In this document: one piece after another, positions 36,958-46,354 of the stretch
Numbering within the stretch: the stretch's first letter is position 1
Layout of the letters: each line of letters starts with the position of its first letter
NCBI RefSeq assembly: GCF_014274465.1
Contig: NZ_CP060394.1
Span: 5,270,001 to 5,334,000 of the forward strand
Source: Alloacidobacterium dinghuense
GTDB taxonomy: Bacteria; Acidobacteriota; Terriglobia; Terriglobales; Acidobacteriaceae
Reading direction: 5' to 3'
DNA: 64,000 nucleotides
Notes under the pieces: model-generated
Told to the model about the DNA's origin: nothing
Database searches by the model: none
What the model saw: only the letters and a program-made list of their open reading frames with translations
Program-made: the position numbers and the translations under genes

Positions 36958-39900
36958 ATGAAAATCTACTGTCGCCGAGCGCTGAAGCTCGTTACGTCGA
37001 TGACTGGGATGCTGCTGATGCTTGCGCCTATGGCATACACGCAGGTCAAGCCGAAGATCACCCGTACGATTGATCCCACACAGAGAAAAATGCTTGCTGG
37101 CACGGTGCACCCGCTGACCAGAACGGCAAGCGATCAGGGCCGAGTGGATGCCGGCCTGACCATGAAGGACATGCTGCTCACGCTACGTCCATCGGCAGAT
37201 CAACAAGCCACTTTAAAGAAATATGTGGATGATCTCCACAACCCGAACTCCCCAAACTTCCACAAATGGCTTACCCCCGCGCAGTACGCAGCACAGTTCG
37301 GAGGAAGCGACGAAGATGTTCAAGCCATTAGCAGTTGGCTCTCAGCCAATGGGTTTTCCATCGAAGAAGTATCACGCAGCAAGAGCTGGATTCGTTTTAG
37401 TGGAAACGCGGGACAAGTAGAAACTGCCTTCCAGACAGAGATCCATCAGTACTCCGTCAAGGGCGTGAAGAAATATGCCAACGCGACCAACTTGTCGATC
37501 CCGGTTGCGCTTGAGCCGGCGGTTACAGGCGTGGTAAGCATGAATAACTTCCTCGCAAACCCGCAACACACTTCACCTGCAACCATCGCCCGCAATGAGA
37601 ACGGAAAGCTGGCGCGTGTTGCAAGTACCAGCACGCCAGCCACGGCGTCACCTTCGTTTACTTCGGCAGGGAGCCAGATTGAGACCTATCTTCTACCTGG
37701 GGACTTTTCAAAGATTTACGACACGCAGCCCGTTATCAACAACGGCATCAATGGGACCGGAGTTTCAATCGCCGTTGTGGGGCGTTCCGACATCAGCATG
37801 TCAGATATAGAAGCATTTCGCACGATTGCGGGGCTTCCGTTCAATGATCCGAACGTCATCTATGCCACAACCGATCCAGGCGTAGTCGAGGGGGACAATG
37901 TCGAAGCTTCACTCGACCTTGAGTGGGCGGGTGCAGTTGCTCCTAAGGCGAGGATAGACTACGTGATCGGCGCGACCACATCCACCACGGATGGCGTGGA
38001 CATCGCCGCATCCTACATCGTCGATAAGGCGCTTGCTCCCATCATGACGGTGAGCTTTGGCCTTTGCGAAGCTGACATGTCGGATTCGCAGATATCCTTC
38101 TACCACCTGCTCTGGCAACAGGCTGCGGCCGAAGGCATTACGGTTTTTGTTTCTTCCGGAGATGCGGGTGCGAGCGGGTGTAACGATCCCGGTGCGGAAT
38201 CCACGCACTTTGGTTTCGGTGTCAATGGTCTTGCTTCTACTGCTTACAACGTGGCCGTAGGCGGGACCGAATTCAATGACGCCGACCTGAATACTTATTG
38301 GAATCTGAACAACGCTAAGAATCTGTCTTCCGCAATTGGTTATATTCCTGAGGCAGTGTGGAATGAATCCTGCGCCGCTGATGTTGCCCCGAGCTTTACG
38401 AACTGCAATTTTCCTCCGTACTATCTCTACTCCTATGCAGGAGGTGGAGGCGCAAGCTCATGCGCGACCCGCACCACGGACGATTCCGGCACGGAATATT
38501 GCGCAACGGGGTATACAAAGCCGTCATGGCAGACAGGTGTTGGCGTTCCCCAGGATGGTGTGCGCGATCTGCCTGATCTCTCGCTTGCAGCGGCAGCCGA
38601 GCATGACGGCTACATGCTCTGCTATGAAGGCAGTTGTCAATGGACAAAGAACAGCGACGGCTCCATCACCCTCGAACAGGCTTCCATTGTCGGCGGCACT
38701 TCCGCAGCTGCACCTTCCATGGCCGGCATTATGGCCCTGGTGGAGCAGAAGCATGGACAATTTCAGGGCGTAGCAAATTATCAGTTCTATCAATTGGCGA
38801 ATGCGCAACAAAACGGCAACTGCAACTCCAGCCAACTCACGGACCCGACGCAAAAGAGCGCATGCGTCTTTCACGACATTACGCTTGGATCAAACGCTGT
38901 GCCTTGTTTTAAAGGAGGACAAGACTGTCAAGGTACTGATTCGCCTGTGGTCGTCGGCCTGAGTTTGCCTCCCGCCCTTTTCCCGCCTAACAGCTTTACG
39001 GATGGACATGCCGCAACAGCTGGATACGATCTAGCCAGCGGCCTGGGCTCCGTCGATGCTGCCAATCTCATAAATTCATGGGATGTGCATCGGACACTTC
39101 GTTCCGCAACCACATTGAGCCTCTCGCAAACCACATTCAAGCACGGCACATCTGTCGTACTGAGCGGCAAGGTGAGCGCTTCATCGGGCAAGGGTATGCC
39201 TTCAGGGGACGTCCTGATCACGGCGAACTCTGCTGAGTCAGTCGCGAGTGCCGCATTGAGCGCAGGCATGTACAACGCATCCACCATTAATCTGCCTGGC
39301 GGTCACTACACGCTCACGGCAGAATATTCCGGGGATGCTACATACGGAACCAGCAACTCTAATCCAGTTGCTGTGACCGTTGCTCCCGAAGACAGCACTG
39401 TAACCGGAACGAGCTATGCGTACAGCCGCTTCTACATTCTGGGCAACAGGCCAATCGTTCAACTGAACAACACTTCGTTTGGCAATCCATACTGGCTTCG
39501 GTTCCAAGTTGCCGGTCTGTCAAGACCTACGGACGCGACCGGCTCTATCCAACTGTCGCAAGGTGGAAAATCTGTCGGCACGTATCCCGTCGATAAGACC
39601 GGGATGATTTATATACAGTGTGGGCCGCAAACGCCGTGCGATTACACGCCGGGCACATACACATTCAATGCAGCGTATTCAGGGGATGGCAGCTTCCACG
39701 CGAGCAGCGCGACCTTGACATTCACCATCGCCAAAGGCACGACCTACTGGGAGACTGCAGCCAGCAACACGACTCCGATTGCAGGTACACGAATTACCGG
39801 CTATGTCTACTTCGGCTCCGATCCGGCTGCTCCGCCATCAGGCGCCGTAACCCTTGCGCGCTCTGACACTGGAGCAACTCTGGGCACGGGCATACTTGAT

Positions 39901-40668
39901 AAGACCGGAACAGCAAGCATACCGTTTAATGCGCCTGCCGGTGCCTACTTTCTGGTCGCGAACTGGGCTGGCGATGCGAATTACACCAATGGGGGCAGGA
40001 AGACAGAGCAAGAGATCATTACGGAGAGTACGGCTGGGACGAAGGCGGTAAACATCAGCCTGAATCTCGGAACAAATTCGTTCCCACTTGGACAGAGGAC
40101 GGAATACTCCGTTACGGTCACACCTGCAACGCAGGGAAGCACAGCTGTTCCGATAGGCTACGTTACCTTGTATTCGAACTACGGGCAGATCAGCGGTCAA
40201 CTCGCTCTCTCCGGTGGACGCGCAAGCGGCATCGTAGAGTGGGACACCGTGGGATCGCAGAGCGTTTATGCGGTGTATAACGGGGACGGAAATTATGCCG
40301 GAGCCAACAGTACACCCATAACTGTGCACGTGGCCCAGGGTGTTCCCACAGTCAGGCTACAGGCAGAAGCGACCCGTGTGCAGGCGGGCGCGCAAATAAG
40401 CGTTACCGCTTCGCTGATTAGTTCGCTCGCATCCACGAATGTCGCGGCACCGACCGGCACGATTCAGTTCTTCGATGCAGAGGACGGCCAAGCTCGACCA
40501 ATCAGTGTCCCGCAGGCGGTTGTCGGTGGCAATGGCGGGACGCTCATCGCGACGCTTGCGGCGACGCTACCAAAAGGCACGAACCTTATCACAGCTGTCT
40601 ATTCAGGTGACGCCAATTGGAAGAGTGTCATATCCGTGCCAGTTACGGTTATCGTCAACGGTCATTGA
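36958..40668 (+). CDS. Secreted sedolisin (S53) protease with Ig-like repeats
   Basis: 1236 residues, GGAGG eight bases before the ATG. Signal peptide (about 1-29). A pro-kumamolisin activation domain (about 35-200) contains FHKWLTPAQYAAQFG. The S53 catalytic domain (about 240-700) has Glu316 and Asp320 in EGDNVEASLDLEWAG, Asp402 in SSGDAGASG and Ser582 in GGTSAAAPSMAG; the C-terminal calcium site is near ASGLGSVDA. Three to five bacterial Ig-like repeats follow (about 715-1236), each with YSGD and YT or TAVYSGDANW-type endings. Such acid proteases are abundant in acidophilic Acidobacteria and digest external protein. Confidence 0.93.
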   Translation: MKIYCRRALKLVTSMTGMLLMLAPMAYTQVKPKITRTIDPTQRKMLAGTVHPLTRTASDQGRVDAGLTMKDMLLTLRPSADQQATLKKYVDDLHNPNSPNFHKWLTPAQYAAQFGGSDEDVQAISSWLSANGFSIEEVSRSKSWIRFSGNAGQVETAFQTEIHQYSVKGVKKYANATNLSIPVALEPAVTGVVSMNNFLANPQHTSPATIARNENGKLARVASTSTPATASPSFTSAGSQIETYLLPGDFSKIYDTQPVINNGINGTGVSIAVVGRSDISMSDIEAFRTIAGLPFNDPNVIYATTDPGVVEGDNVEASLDLEWAGAVAPKARIDYVIGATTSTTDGVDIAASYIVDKALAPIMTVSFGLCEADMSDSQISFYHLLWQQAAAEGITVFVSSGDAGASGCNDPGAESTHFGFGVNGLASTAYNVAVGGTEFNDADLNTYWNLNNAKNLSSAIGYIPEAVWNESCAADVAPSFTNCNFPPYYLYSYAGGGGASSCATRTTDDSGTEYCATGYTKPSWQTGVGVPQDGVRDLPDLSLAAAAEHDGYMLCYEGSCQWTKNSDGSITLEQASIVGGTSAAAPSMAGIMALVEQKHGQFQGVANYQFYQLANAQQNGNCNSSQLTDPTQKSACVFHDITLGSNAVPCFKGGQDCQGTDSPVVVGLSLPPALFPPNSFTDGHAATAGYDLASGLGSVDAANLINSWDVHRTLRSATTLSLSQTTFKHGTSVVLSGKVSASSGKGMPSGDVLITANSAESVASAALSAGMYNASTINLPGGHYTLTAEYSGDATYGTSNSNPVAVTVAPEDSTVTGTSYAYSRFYILGNRPIVQLNNTSFGNPYWLRFQVAGLSRPTDATGSIQLSQGGKSVGTYPVDKTGMIYIQCGPQTPCDYTPGTYTFNAAYSGDGSFHASSATLTFTIAKGTTYWETAASNTTPIAGTRITGYVYFGSDPAAPPSGAVTLARSDTGATLGTGILDKTGTASIPFNAPAGAYFLVANWAGDANYTNGGRKTEQEIITESTAGTKAVNISLNLGTNSFPLGQRTEYSVTVTPATQGSTAVPIGYVTLYSNYGQISGQLALSGGRASGIVEWDTVGSQSVYAVYNGDGNYAGANSTPITVHVAQGVPTVRLQAEATRVQAGAQISVTASLISSLASTNVAAPTGTIQFFDAEDGQARPISVPQAVVGGNGGTLIATLAATLPKGTNLITAVYSGDANWKSVISVPVTVIVNGH

Positions 40669-40676
40669 AAACCGAA

Positions 40677-40708
40677 TCTGGAGATGACAGCAGCATGTCA
40701 TCTCCAGA
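40677..40708 (+). terminator. Strong hairpin after sedolisin
   Basis: TCTGGAGATGACA / TGTCATCTCCAGA, a perfect 13-bp stem with a 6-base loop, nine bases after the stop. No T-run follows, so it may act as an RNA 3'-end stabiliser or a factor-assisted terminator. Confidence 0.7.
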
Positions 40709-40865
40709 CTCACCTCCCTCGCCATCTGTTCCCTTAAACGTTTTACTTAAGCACATTCTGCGCATATACTGGCTCGGGCCGAAGGTCAAACTTCGCGTTG
40801 TCGCAAGGAGACCAGTATGTGCGCTCGCATTCGTTGCTTCGTTTTCCGCAGACCCTGTCACCTAG

Positions 40866-41753
40866 GCTACGGCAGCGGGTTACTCGCTCATTGAGGTTAA
40901 TAGCATCCTCGGTAAGCTAGGCCATCCGATCGGCATCGCAAGTTACAAACCGTATCAGTCTCTTGGCGAAGACTTCCTCCAGAACTACCTCGGCATGATC
41001 GGACTGCCCATCGACATCCGTCCTGAGTTCCCGACCGATGCCCACACCGTCCTGCTCACTGGCAGGCTAAGTATGATCCCGATATCGTCGACAAGGTCAA
41101 AAAACACCTTGAGCAGAGTGGCAACGTGGTGATCACCGCGTCTCTATTGAAGGCGTTGGAGGGAAAAGGGATCGAGCAAATCGCCGAACTGCATGTCACT
41201 GGCAATGTGCTGAAGATGGATTAATTCTGGGGCGGTTTCGGCACTGGCCCAATGGCGGCCAACGATATTCTGGTTCCTGAAGTGGCCTTCCAGGCCAACG
41301 ATGCCTGGCCCGTCGTGCGCGGCATTCTAACGGCGGCGGCGCTCCGCTGCTGCTCATGGATAAATATTCGCACGGCATTCTTTACGTCCTCGCCATCCCC
41401 GAGGACCCCAGGGGATCTCTACGCGCTTCCCCAACAGGCGCTTACGCAGATCAAGCGCTATATTATGGCAGGGTTTCCAGTCTGGATGGATGCCCGGCCA
41501 AGGTAGGCTTCTTCGCCTACGACAACAAAACGATGGTGGTAGAGTCGTTCCTCGATGCTCCCGCGCCGGTTACGCTCTCCATACCTGGGACAGCGAATCC
41601 CGGCGCGCCCCTATGCACATAAGAAACCTGGCCACGGGTGAACTCATTGAAGGCAAGACCGCCGCGAGCACCAGGTTCACTTACGATCCAGAGCGCATCG
41701 AGTTCAAGGTAGAAGTTCCGCCTCATAGCTTTACAGGATTTGCCGAGGAATAG
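40866..41753 (+). pseudogene. Heavily decayed gene of unknown family (C-terminal part)
   Basis: Protein-like text jumps between frames: YSLIEVNSILGKLGHPIG to HTVLLTG, then (shift near 41065) YDPDIVDKVKKHLEQSGNVV to LKMD with a TAA at 41222, then on through WGGFGTGP, MDKYSHGILYVLAIPEDP, DLYALPQQALTQIKRYIM, VGFFAYDNKTMVVESF and finally IRNLATGELIEGKT to HSFTGFAEE at 41753. At least four frameshifts and one nonsense codon. The order of motifs resembles the C-terminal half of a large carbohydrate-active or hypothetical protein, but I do not recognise the family. Confidence 0.6.
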
Positions 41754-41789
41754 TCCTCGCCAGCGTATAACAAGCTTGGATCAGAGAGG

Positions 41790-42623
41790 ATGGGGCTACA
41801 GATCATGCCGACAGTCGATCTCTATGACAGCGCATACGGAAACTATGAGGAAGACGTTTATCGGCAAATCCGTATAGCAACTTACGGAGAGGATTTTGGC
41901 CAGACGAGTTGGGTGACAAACGATGAGTCGAGTGAGATTCCTCAATTATTGGCTGTCACACCGAACTCCCATACGCTTGAAATCGGATGTGGCTCAGGCA
42001 GGTATGCCCTGCAAATTGCTGAGACAACCGGTTGCAGCATTGTGGGCCTGGACGTCAATGAGGCCGGAATACGCAATGCCAAGGCTCTTGTGAATGCACG
42101 CGGTCTTTCAGGCCGAGTGTTCTTCGAGCATTGCGATGCATCCGAGGGTCTGCCCTTTCGCCATGCCAGCTTTGATGCTGCCTTTGCGAATGACGTTATT
42201 TGCCACATTCCCAGACGGCTCTCATTGCTGCTGGAAGTCTTTCGGGTTCTGAAGCCGCTGGGACGTCTTCTGTTCAGTGATGCTCTGGTTATTGGCGGGG
42301 CGATTTCGCATGAAGAGATCGCAACACGTAGCTCAATCGGATACTACCTCTTCACTCCACCGGGGCACAACGAAGAGCTAATTCGGAAAGCAGGTTTTCG
42401 CCTGCTCAGGGTCAGTGATACAACCGCGAACACCACCCGCATTGCCATGCGTTGGCGAGACGCCCGCGATTCACGTCGGGACGAGTTGATCGCCGTGGAA
42501 GGCGAACCTAACTTTGATGGTCTCCAGCAATTTCTTTCTTGCGTGTGCGCGCTCAACAGTGAGAGACGTCTGCTTCGTTATGTCTATCTCGCGGAAAAAG
42601 ATCCGGTTCCGGTTGGTGATTAA
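41790..42623 (+). CDS. Class I SAM-dependent methyltransferase
   Basis: 277 residues; the ATG at 41805 is an alternative start. A UbiE/Methyltransf_11 type fold: TLEIGCGSGRYALQIAE (motif I), IVGLDVNEAGIRNAK, FFEHCDASEGLPF, AAFANDVICHIP and VFRVLKPLGRLLFSD. The tail (about 190-277) is family specific. It is monocistronic between a decayed gene and the small membrane-protein gene. Substrate unknown. Confidence 0.85.
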   Translation: MGLQIMPTVDLYDSAYGNYEEDVYRQIRIATYGEDFGQTSWVTNDESSEIPQLLAVTPNSHTLEIGCGSGRYALQIAETTGCSIVGLDVNEAGIRNAKALVNARGLSGRVFFEHCDASEGLPFRHASFDAAFANDVICHIPRRLSLLLEVFRVLKPLGRLLFSDALVIGGAISHEEIATRSSIGYYLFTPPGHNEELIRKAGFRLLRVSDTTANTTRIAMRWRDARDSRRDELIAVEGEPNFDGLQQFLSCVCALNSERRLLRYVYLAEKDPVPVGD

Positions 42624-42688
42624 GACAGCATTACCGCTCAGGCGGAGATGAATCTCATCCGTGGCTCATAAGTCCATTTCAGATGCCG

Positions 42689-42868
42689 TCACCGTATCCA
42701 GCGTGATTCCGCCATCCTGACTTTCCGTCGAGCGGAACTCACCTCACTCTCAGTCTTCTTTGTTCCAGGTCGTTGAACAAATTCCTCCAATCCGTCGATT
42801 ATGAAAGCGACAAAGAGGGTCGTCAGGATTAGTACAGCGAAGACGGCGATGGCAATAATGTCAGTCAT
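42689..42868 (-). CDS. Small single-helix membrane protein
   Basis: 59 residues: the hydrophobic N-terminus MTDIIAIAVFAVLILTTLFV is followed by AFIIDGLEEFV and a basic C-terminal tail ending RRKVRMAESRWIR. GGAG lies just before the ATG. The composition (one helix, negative after the helix, then positive) suggests an inner-membrane small protein. It recalls KdpF-like or toxin-like small proteins only in size; no homology is claimed. Confidence 0.5.
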   Translation of the reverse strand: MTDIIAIAVFAVLILTTLFVAFIIDGLEEFVQRPGTKKTESEVSSARRKVRMAESRWIR

Positions 42869-42974
42869 GTCTCCGCATCCCGCGATCTATCGAGGGTGTT
42901 CTTTATCGGGAGTTGTGACAACAGCACCGATCAAGGAGTTGCTGCAAAGAATTCCGGCGTCCAACGACTGAGGC

Positions 42975-43937
42975 TCATTGATGAGTTCCGAGAGGTGCTC
43001 CTGGGGCCGAGATCTCTGCCAGCCATGCGTCATAACGCCGCCGCGAAATTTTCACGGCGGCGCGTACGGTGTGGCCGCCTTCTGCGATATAGGGATGAGG
43101 CAGAAGTAGAGATCCCTTTGTACCTGTCTCCACCAATGATGTTGTTAGCGAATCGGATATGGCCTCAGAGTCGAGGTTGGAGGATGCAGTAACTTCATAT
43201 TCAAATTCAACATGTCCGCTATAGTGAATTCCAAACTGAAAGGTACCGCCGTTTTCAACCAACCTGCCGAGCGCAGGGTCAAGTCGAATCAGGACATCTT
43301 GTATCTCTTTGTTATTGACAGGCGCGTCGATGAGGCACCATGTCTCGTCATCGCGGCGCAGGTGGTTCAGCCGTTCAACAATCGAAGGATCTTCCTCGCT
43401 GCCATCGAGGTTGCGGTCAATCTCCTGGCGCACACTGTCGATGGACCCGAACAGGAGTATTTTAGAATCGAGAATGGCTAGTGAGCGCACCTCGTCGAAG
43501 TCCCTGCGCTCGCGTGCAAACGGCGGAACCGCCAGGATGCTGATACTACGGTAGCGACCGACGGTTGCACCGCCGGCCGCCGCAGATTTATAGATACCCT
43601 GTTGATCGAAGTGCCCGTTCGCCAGAAGACTGTGCTCGCTCAGTTCACCCTTTTTGTCAGCAATAGCCACGAAAACGACCTGATGGATGTCGCGCGTGCT
43701 GTCGGCGCCGGTCAGGGCAAGAAAATCATTGAAATCGGTGGCACTGTTGTGGGTGAGGACAACAAAGTTGCCGTGACCGCCTGGGGATGATGGAGCAGTG
43801 ATTCCCGCAACCGACTGAGCACCAGGAGGAATCATAGAAAGAAGCTTACGATCCGTCGACACTGCGAAACTCACGGAGGCGATGAGCGGCAAGAGAGACG
43901 CTATTAAGAAGACTTTCTTAGTGGTAAATCGCGGCAT
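42975..43937 (-). CDS. Exported hypothetical protein
   Basis: 320 residues with an N-terminal signal peptide (about 1-25, KKVFLIASLLPLIASVSFA). No conserved catalytic motif. Alternating alpha/beta segments (QVVFVAIADKKG, SILAVPPFARERRDF, LAILDSKILLFGSIDSVRQE) recall periplasmic proteins that monitor a self-encoded value, but no family can be named. It may be one of the Acidobacteria-specific secreted hypotheticals. Confidence 0.7.
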   Translation of the reverse strand: MPRFTTKKVFLIASLLPLIASVSFAVSTDRKLLSMIPPGAQSVAGITAPSSPGGHGNFVVLTHNSATDFNDFLALTGADSTRDIHQVVFVAIADKKGELSEHSLLANGHFDQQGIYKSAAAGGATVGRYRSISILAVPPFARERRDFDEVRSLAILDSKILLFGSIDSVRQEIDRNLDGSEEDPSIVERLNHLRRDDETWCLIDAPVNNKEIQDVLIRLDPALGRLVENGGTFQFGIHYSGHVEFEYEVTASSNLDSEAISDSLTTSLVETGTKGSLLLPHPYIAEGGHTVRAAVKISRRRYDAWLAEISAPGAPLGTHQ

Positions 43938-44162
43938 ACGACCTCCCTTTTACCTGGCCGACGAATCGACGTTGCATGCTGCTATCAACGACGACTTTGG
44001 GAATATCCCTTCACGAGAGAGTTAGAAGTGAATCATCAAGCGTTGTGGAGAGAATGGAGGAGGTTGGCTATTTATCGATTACAGACAATTACTCTCGCGA
44101 CGAGTTAAGAAAATGGGCCCAGAGCCGTTTGGCTCCAGGCACATCAGCAACGAATATCCTCT

Positions 44163-44573
44163 TCACTTGAATGCGACAACGGTTTGAGTGGCAGCGCGAA
44201 GCGAAGCCTCTTGCCGTTGAGCATCCTTTTCCAACTTCGAGACAGAAAACGCTAGATTCATCTGTCCGGAGGTGCAGAGAATTTCGCTGAGGAAGTATTG
44301 ATCGCCATATTTATGGAAGACCAACTTATTAGTCTTTGTTTTCTCGCCGTCAGCGTTGACAATGCCTATCGCATGAAACTTGTTTTTGTTGACATTTCGA
44401 ATCTCAACGACATTGGGGTCAATCGAAACAAGCCTGTAAGTTCCAGAGGGGAGTAATTTGCTGGCAACCGTGAAGTCAAATGGGATGTTAGCCTGCACGC
44501 CATTCTCTTGGGCCGAGGCGCCAACCGCAGCAAAGCCGGCTAGAAGAATTGTGATTGCGGTGATTCGTTTCAT
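44163..44573 (-). CDS. Exported small beta-rich protein (acidobacterial type)
   Basis: 136 residues from ATG 44573, with AAGGAG eight bases upstream. Signal peptide ending in GASAQE. The mature protein starts with QANIPFDFTVASKLLPSGTY, a pattern I associate with short secreted proteins in Acidobacteria (beta-sandwich prediction). Further strands: VEIRNVNKNKFHAIGIV, KTNKLVFHKYGDQYFLSEI. Function unknown. Confidence 0.7.
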   Translation of the reverse strand: MKRITAITILLAGFAAVGASAQENGVQANIPFDFTVASKLLPSGTYRLVSIDPNVVEIRNVNKNKFHAIGIVNADGEKTKTNKLVFHKYGDQYFLSEILCTSGQMNLAFSVSKLEKDAQRQEASLRAATQTVVAFK

Positions 44574-44802
44574 GGGCCTTTCTCCTTTCAACTCTGTGAA
44601 GCGTCGTTTTTCTGACTGCCTTCATTCCATAAAGCGCAGTTCAGAGGTGAAAAGGGCAATCGGCTTCAAGGGGAGATTCATCGACAATTGCAATCTGTGG
44701 CTCGCGAAGCCTAGCCTAGGGTTAGAAAAAGCGCGGTTTCATCCGCACATGAAAGCGTGACCGCCGGGCCTGTATCCACTGAGATTGCTATGAGCCATCG
44801 CC

Positions 44803-45396
44803 ATGCATGCTGCTGACAGTCAAGTTACGCTCCTCTTGCAGGCCATGAGGAAGGGAGACGCATCCGCGGCCGATAAACTGATGCCCCTCGTTTATAAAGA
44901 ACTTCATCGGTTGGCGAAGTCCTATATGCGACGCGAGCGAACCGACCACACGTTACAACCGACTGCGCTGATCAATGAGGCCTACCTGCGCCTTGCTTAC
45001 GACGCTGTCGACTGGCAAAATCGCCAGCACTTTGTCGCGGTCGCTGCAAACGTGATGCGTCGCCTACTTGTCGACCACGCACGAACTCGTCAGGCTGAAA
45101 TGCGAGGAGGAGATCTTCAGCGAGTTGAATTGAACGAAGAAATTGCGATTTCTGCCAAGCACTCAGGTGAGGTGTTGGCTCTGCACGAGGCGCTAAATCT
45201 TCTTGCAGAGGTGAATACCAGGCAGGCAAAAGTGGTCGAGCTGCGCTATTTTGCAGGGCTCTCCGTTGAAGAAATAGCGGGAATTCTAAACGTGTCACCC
45301 CGAACTGTGAAAAGCGACTGGGCCCTGGCAAGGGTATGGCTGTTCAATGAGATACAGCGGTCTCGTGCCTCGAAACTCGACAAGCAAGGAACCTAG
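44803..45396 (+). CDS. ECF-family RNA polymerase sigma factor
   Basis: 197 residues. Same ECF class as the factor at 5041-5613: region 2 in LVYKELHRLAKSYMRRER to ALINEAYLRLA, the NRQHFVAVAANVMRRLLVDH helix, and region 4 with ELRYFAGLSVEEIAGILN followed by SPRTVKSDWALARVWL. The gene is followed, after 224 bases without a gene, by a second, different sigma factor and the CHAT protein. Possible control of that module is inferred from order only. Confidence 0.92.
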   Translation: MHAADSQVTLLLQAMRKGDASAADKLMPLVYKELHRLAKSYMRRERTDHTLQPTALINEAYLRLAYDAVDWQNRQHFVAVAANVMRRLLVDHARTRQAEMRGGDLQRVELNEEIAISAKHSGEVLALHEALNLLAEVNTRQAKVVELRYFAGLSVEEIAGILNVSPRTVKSDWALARVWLFNEIQRSRASKLDKQGT

Positions 45397-45662
45397 AGGA
45401 AATTCAATACCTTCCGTCCACGTCACCGGACTCGACAACGTCGGGTCTTTGTCAATTACCTAAAGAAACTACACCACACTAACGGTGCGAAAACGCTGGC
45501 CGTGGCTGTACGCTGCAATCACTATCAGAGCACAGCCGTCTCGCTGTCGAATCTGTTGTCTGCGCTTACTTTGCTAACGAATTCGGGCAGCCGACTCTTC
45601 CAGTTCCTCGTGTAGAATTCGTGCACTGCGTTTCCGAGGCTGCGTTGATTCCCTACTCTTCC

Positions 45663-46301
45663 ATGGCAGTAGAGGAGTTGCTCCGTGCTTGCGCTGAATC
45701 GAATGACAGTGCGGCTTGGGAAGAGTTCGTTGCGCGTTTTCAACGCGATATTAGTCTGTCAATCATTCGCACAGCTCGCCGATGGGGATTTAGCCCTCCG
45801 GAAGTCGTTGACGACCTGGTGCAGGATACGTATCTCAAGCTTTGTGCTGATAAATGCCGCCTTTTGTATGAGTTTGCGATCGCTCATCGTGAGGCCATTA
45901 ACGGATATGTCAAAACCGTGGCGATTAATGTCGCTCACGACTATTTCAAGTCTCAGCAATCCAGAAAGCGTGGGGGCAAAATCGTCGTGCAAGCGAATGA
46001 AGAGTTGGAGCCGAAGGCTGCAAGCGAGAGCCTGGGGGGCCAGAGCACCATGGAGCGCGAGATTCTCCTTCGCCAGATTGACTCATGCCTGCAAAACTGC
46101 ACGGAAGGACCCAGCCAGGAGAGAGATCGCACCGTCTTCTGGCTTCACTATCGGCAGGGTATGACCGCCAAGGAAATTGCTGCACTACCGACAACAGGGT
46201 TAACGGTCAAAGGCGTGGAGAGCGTCATTCTGCGGCTGAAATGCATGATTCGAGAGAAGATAAGAGATCTGCCATCCGGCTCCTCTACCAAGGCTGAGTA
46301 G
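45663..46301 (+). CDS. Sigma-70-like factor linked to the CHAT protein
   Basis: 212 residues from ATG 45663 (GTG 45621 would add 14). Region 2: AWEEFVARFQRDISLSIIRT, VVDDLVQDTYLKLCADKC and the INGYVKTVAINVAHDYFKSQ helix with SRKRGG, then a variable linker and region 4: TVFWLHYRQGMTAKEIAALP with LTVKGVESVILRLK. It differs from the upstream ECF by a longer linker. The CHAT-domain protein starts 53 bases downstream and has anti-sigma-like zinc motifs, so the two likely form a sigma/anti-sigma pair. Confidence 0.87.
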   Translation: MAVEELLRACAESNDSAAWEEFVARFQRDISLSIIRTARRWGFSPPEVVDDLVQDTYLKLCADKCRLLYEFAIAHREAINGYVKTVAINVAHDYFKSQQSRKRGGKIVVQANEELEPKAASESLGGQSTMEREILLRQIDSCLQNCTEGPSQERDRTVFWLHYRQGMTAKEIAALPTTGLTVKGVESVILRLKCMIREKIRDLPSGSSTKAE

Positions 46302-46354
46302 GCTCGGAAGGATTCTGGTCGAGAAAGTCGTCCTCATATAAGGAGAGTTGCTTT

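Noticed and set aside
43976-44170. 64-codon plus-strand frame between two secreted-protein genes
   Set aside because: No ribosome-binding site and it runs into the end of the convergent gene; composition not distinctive.
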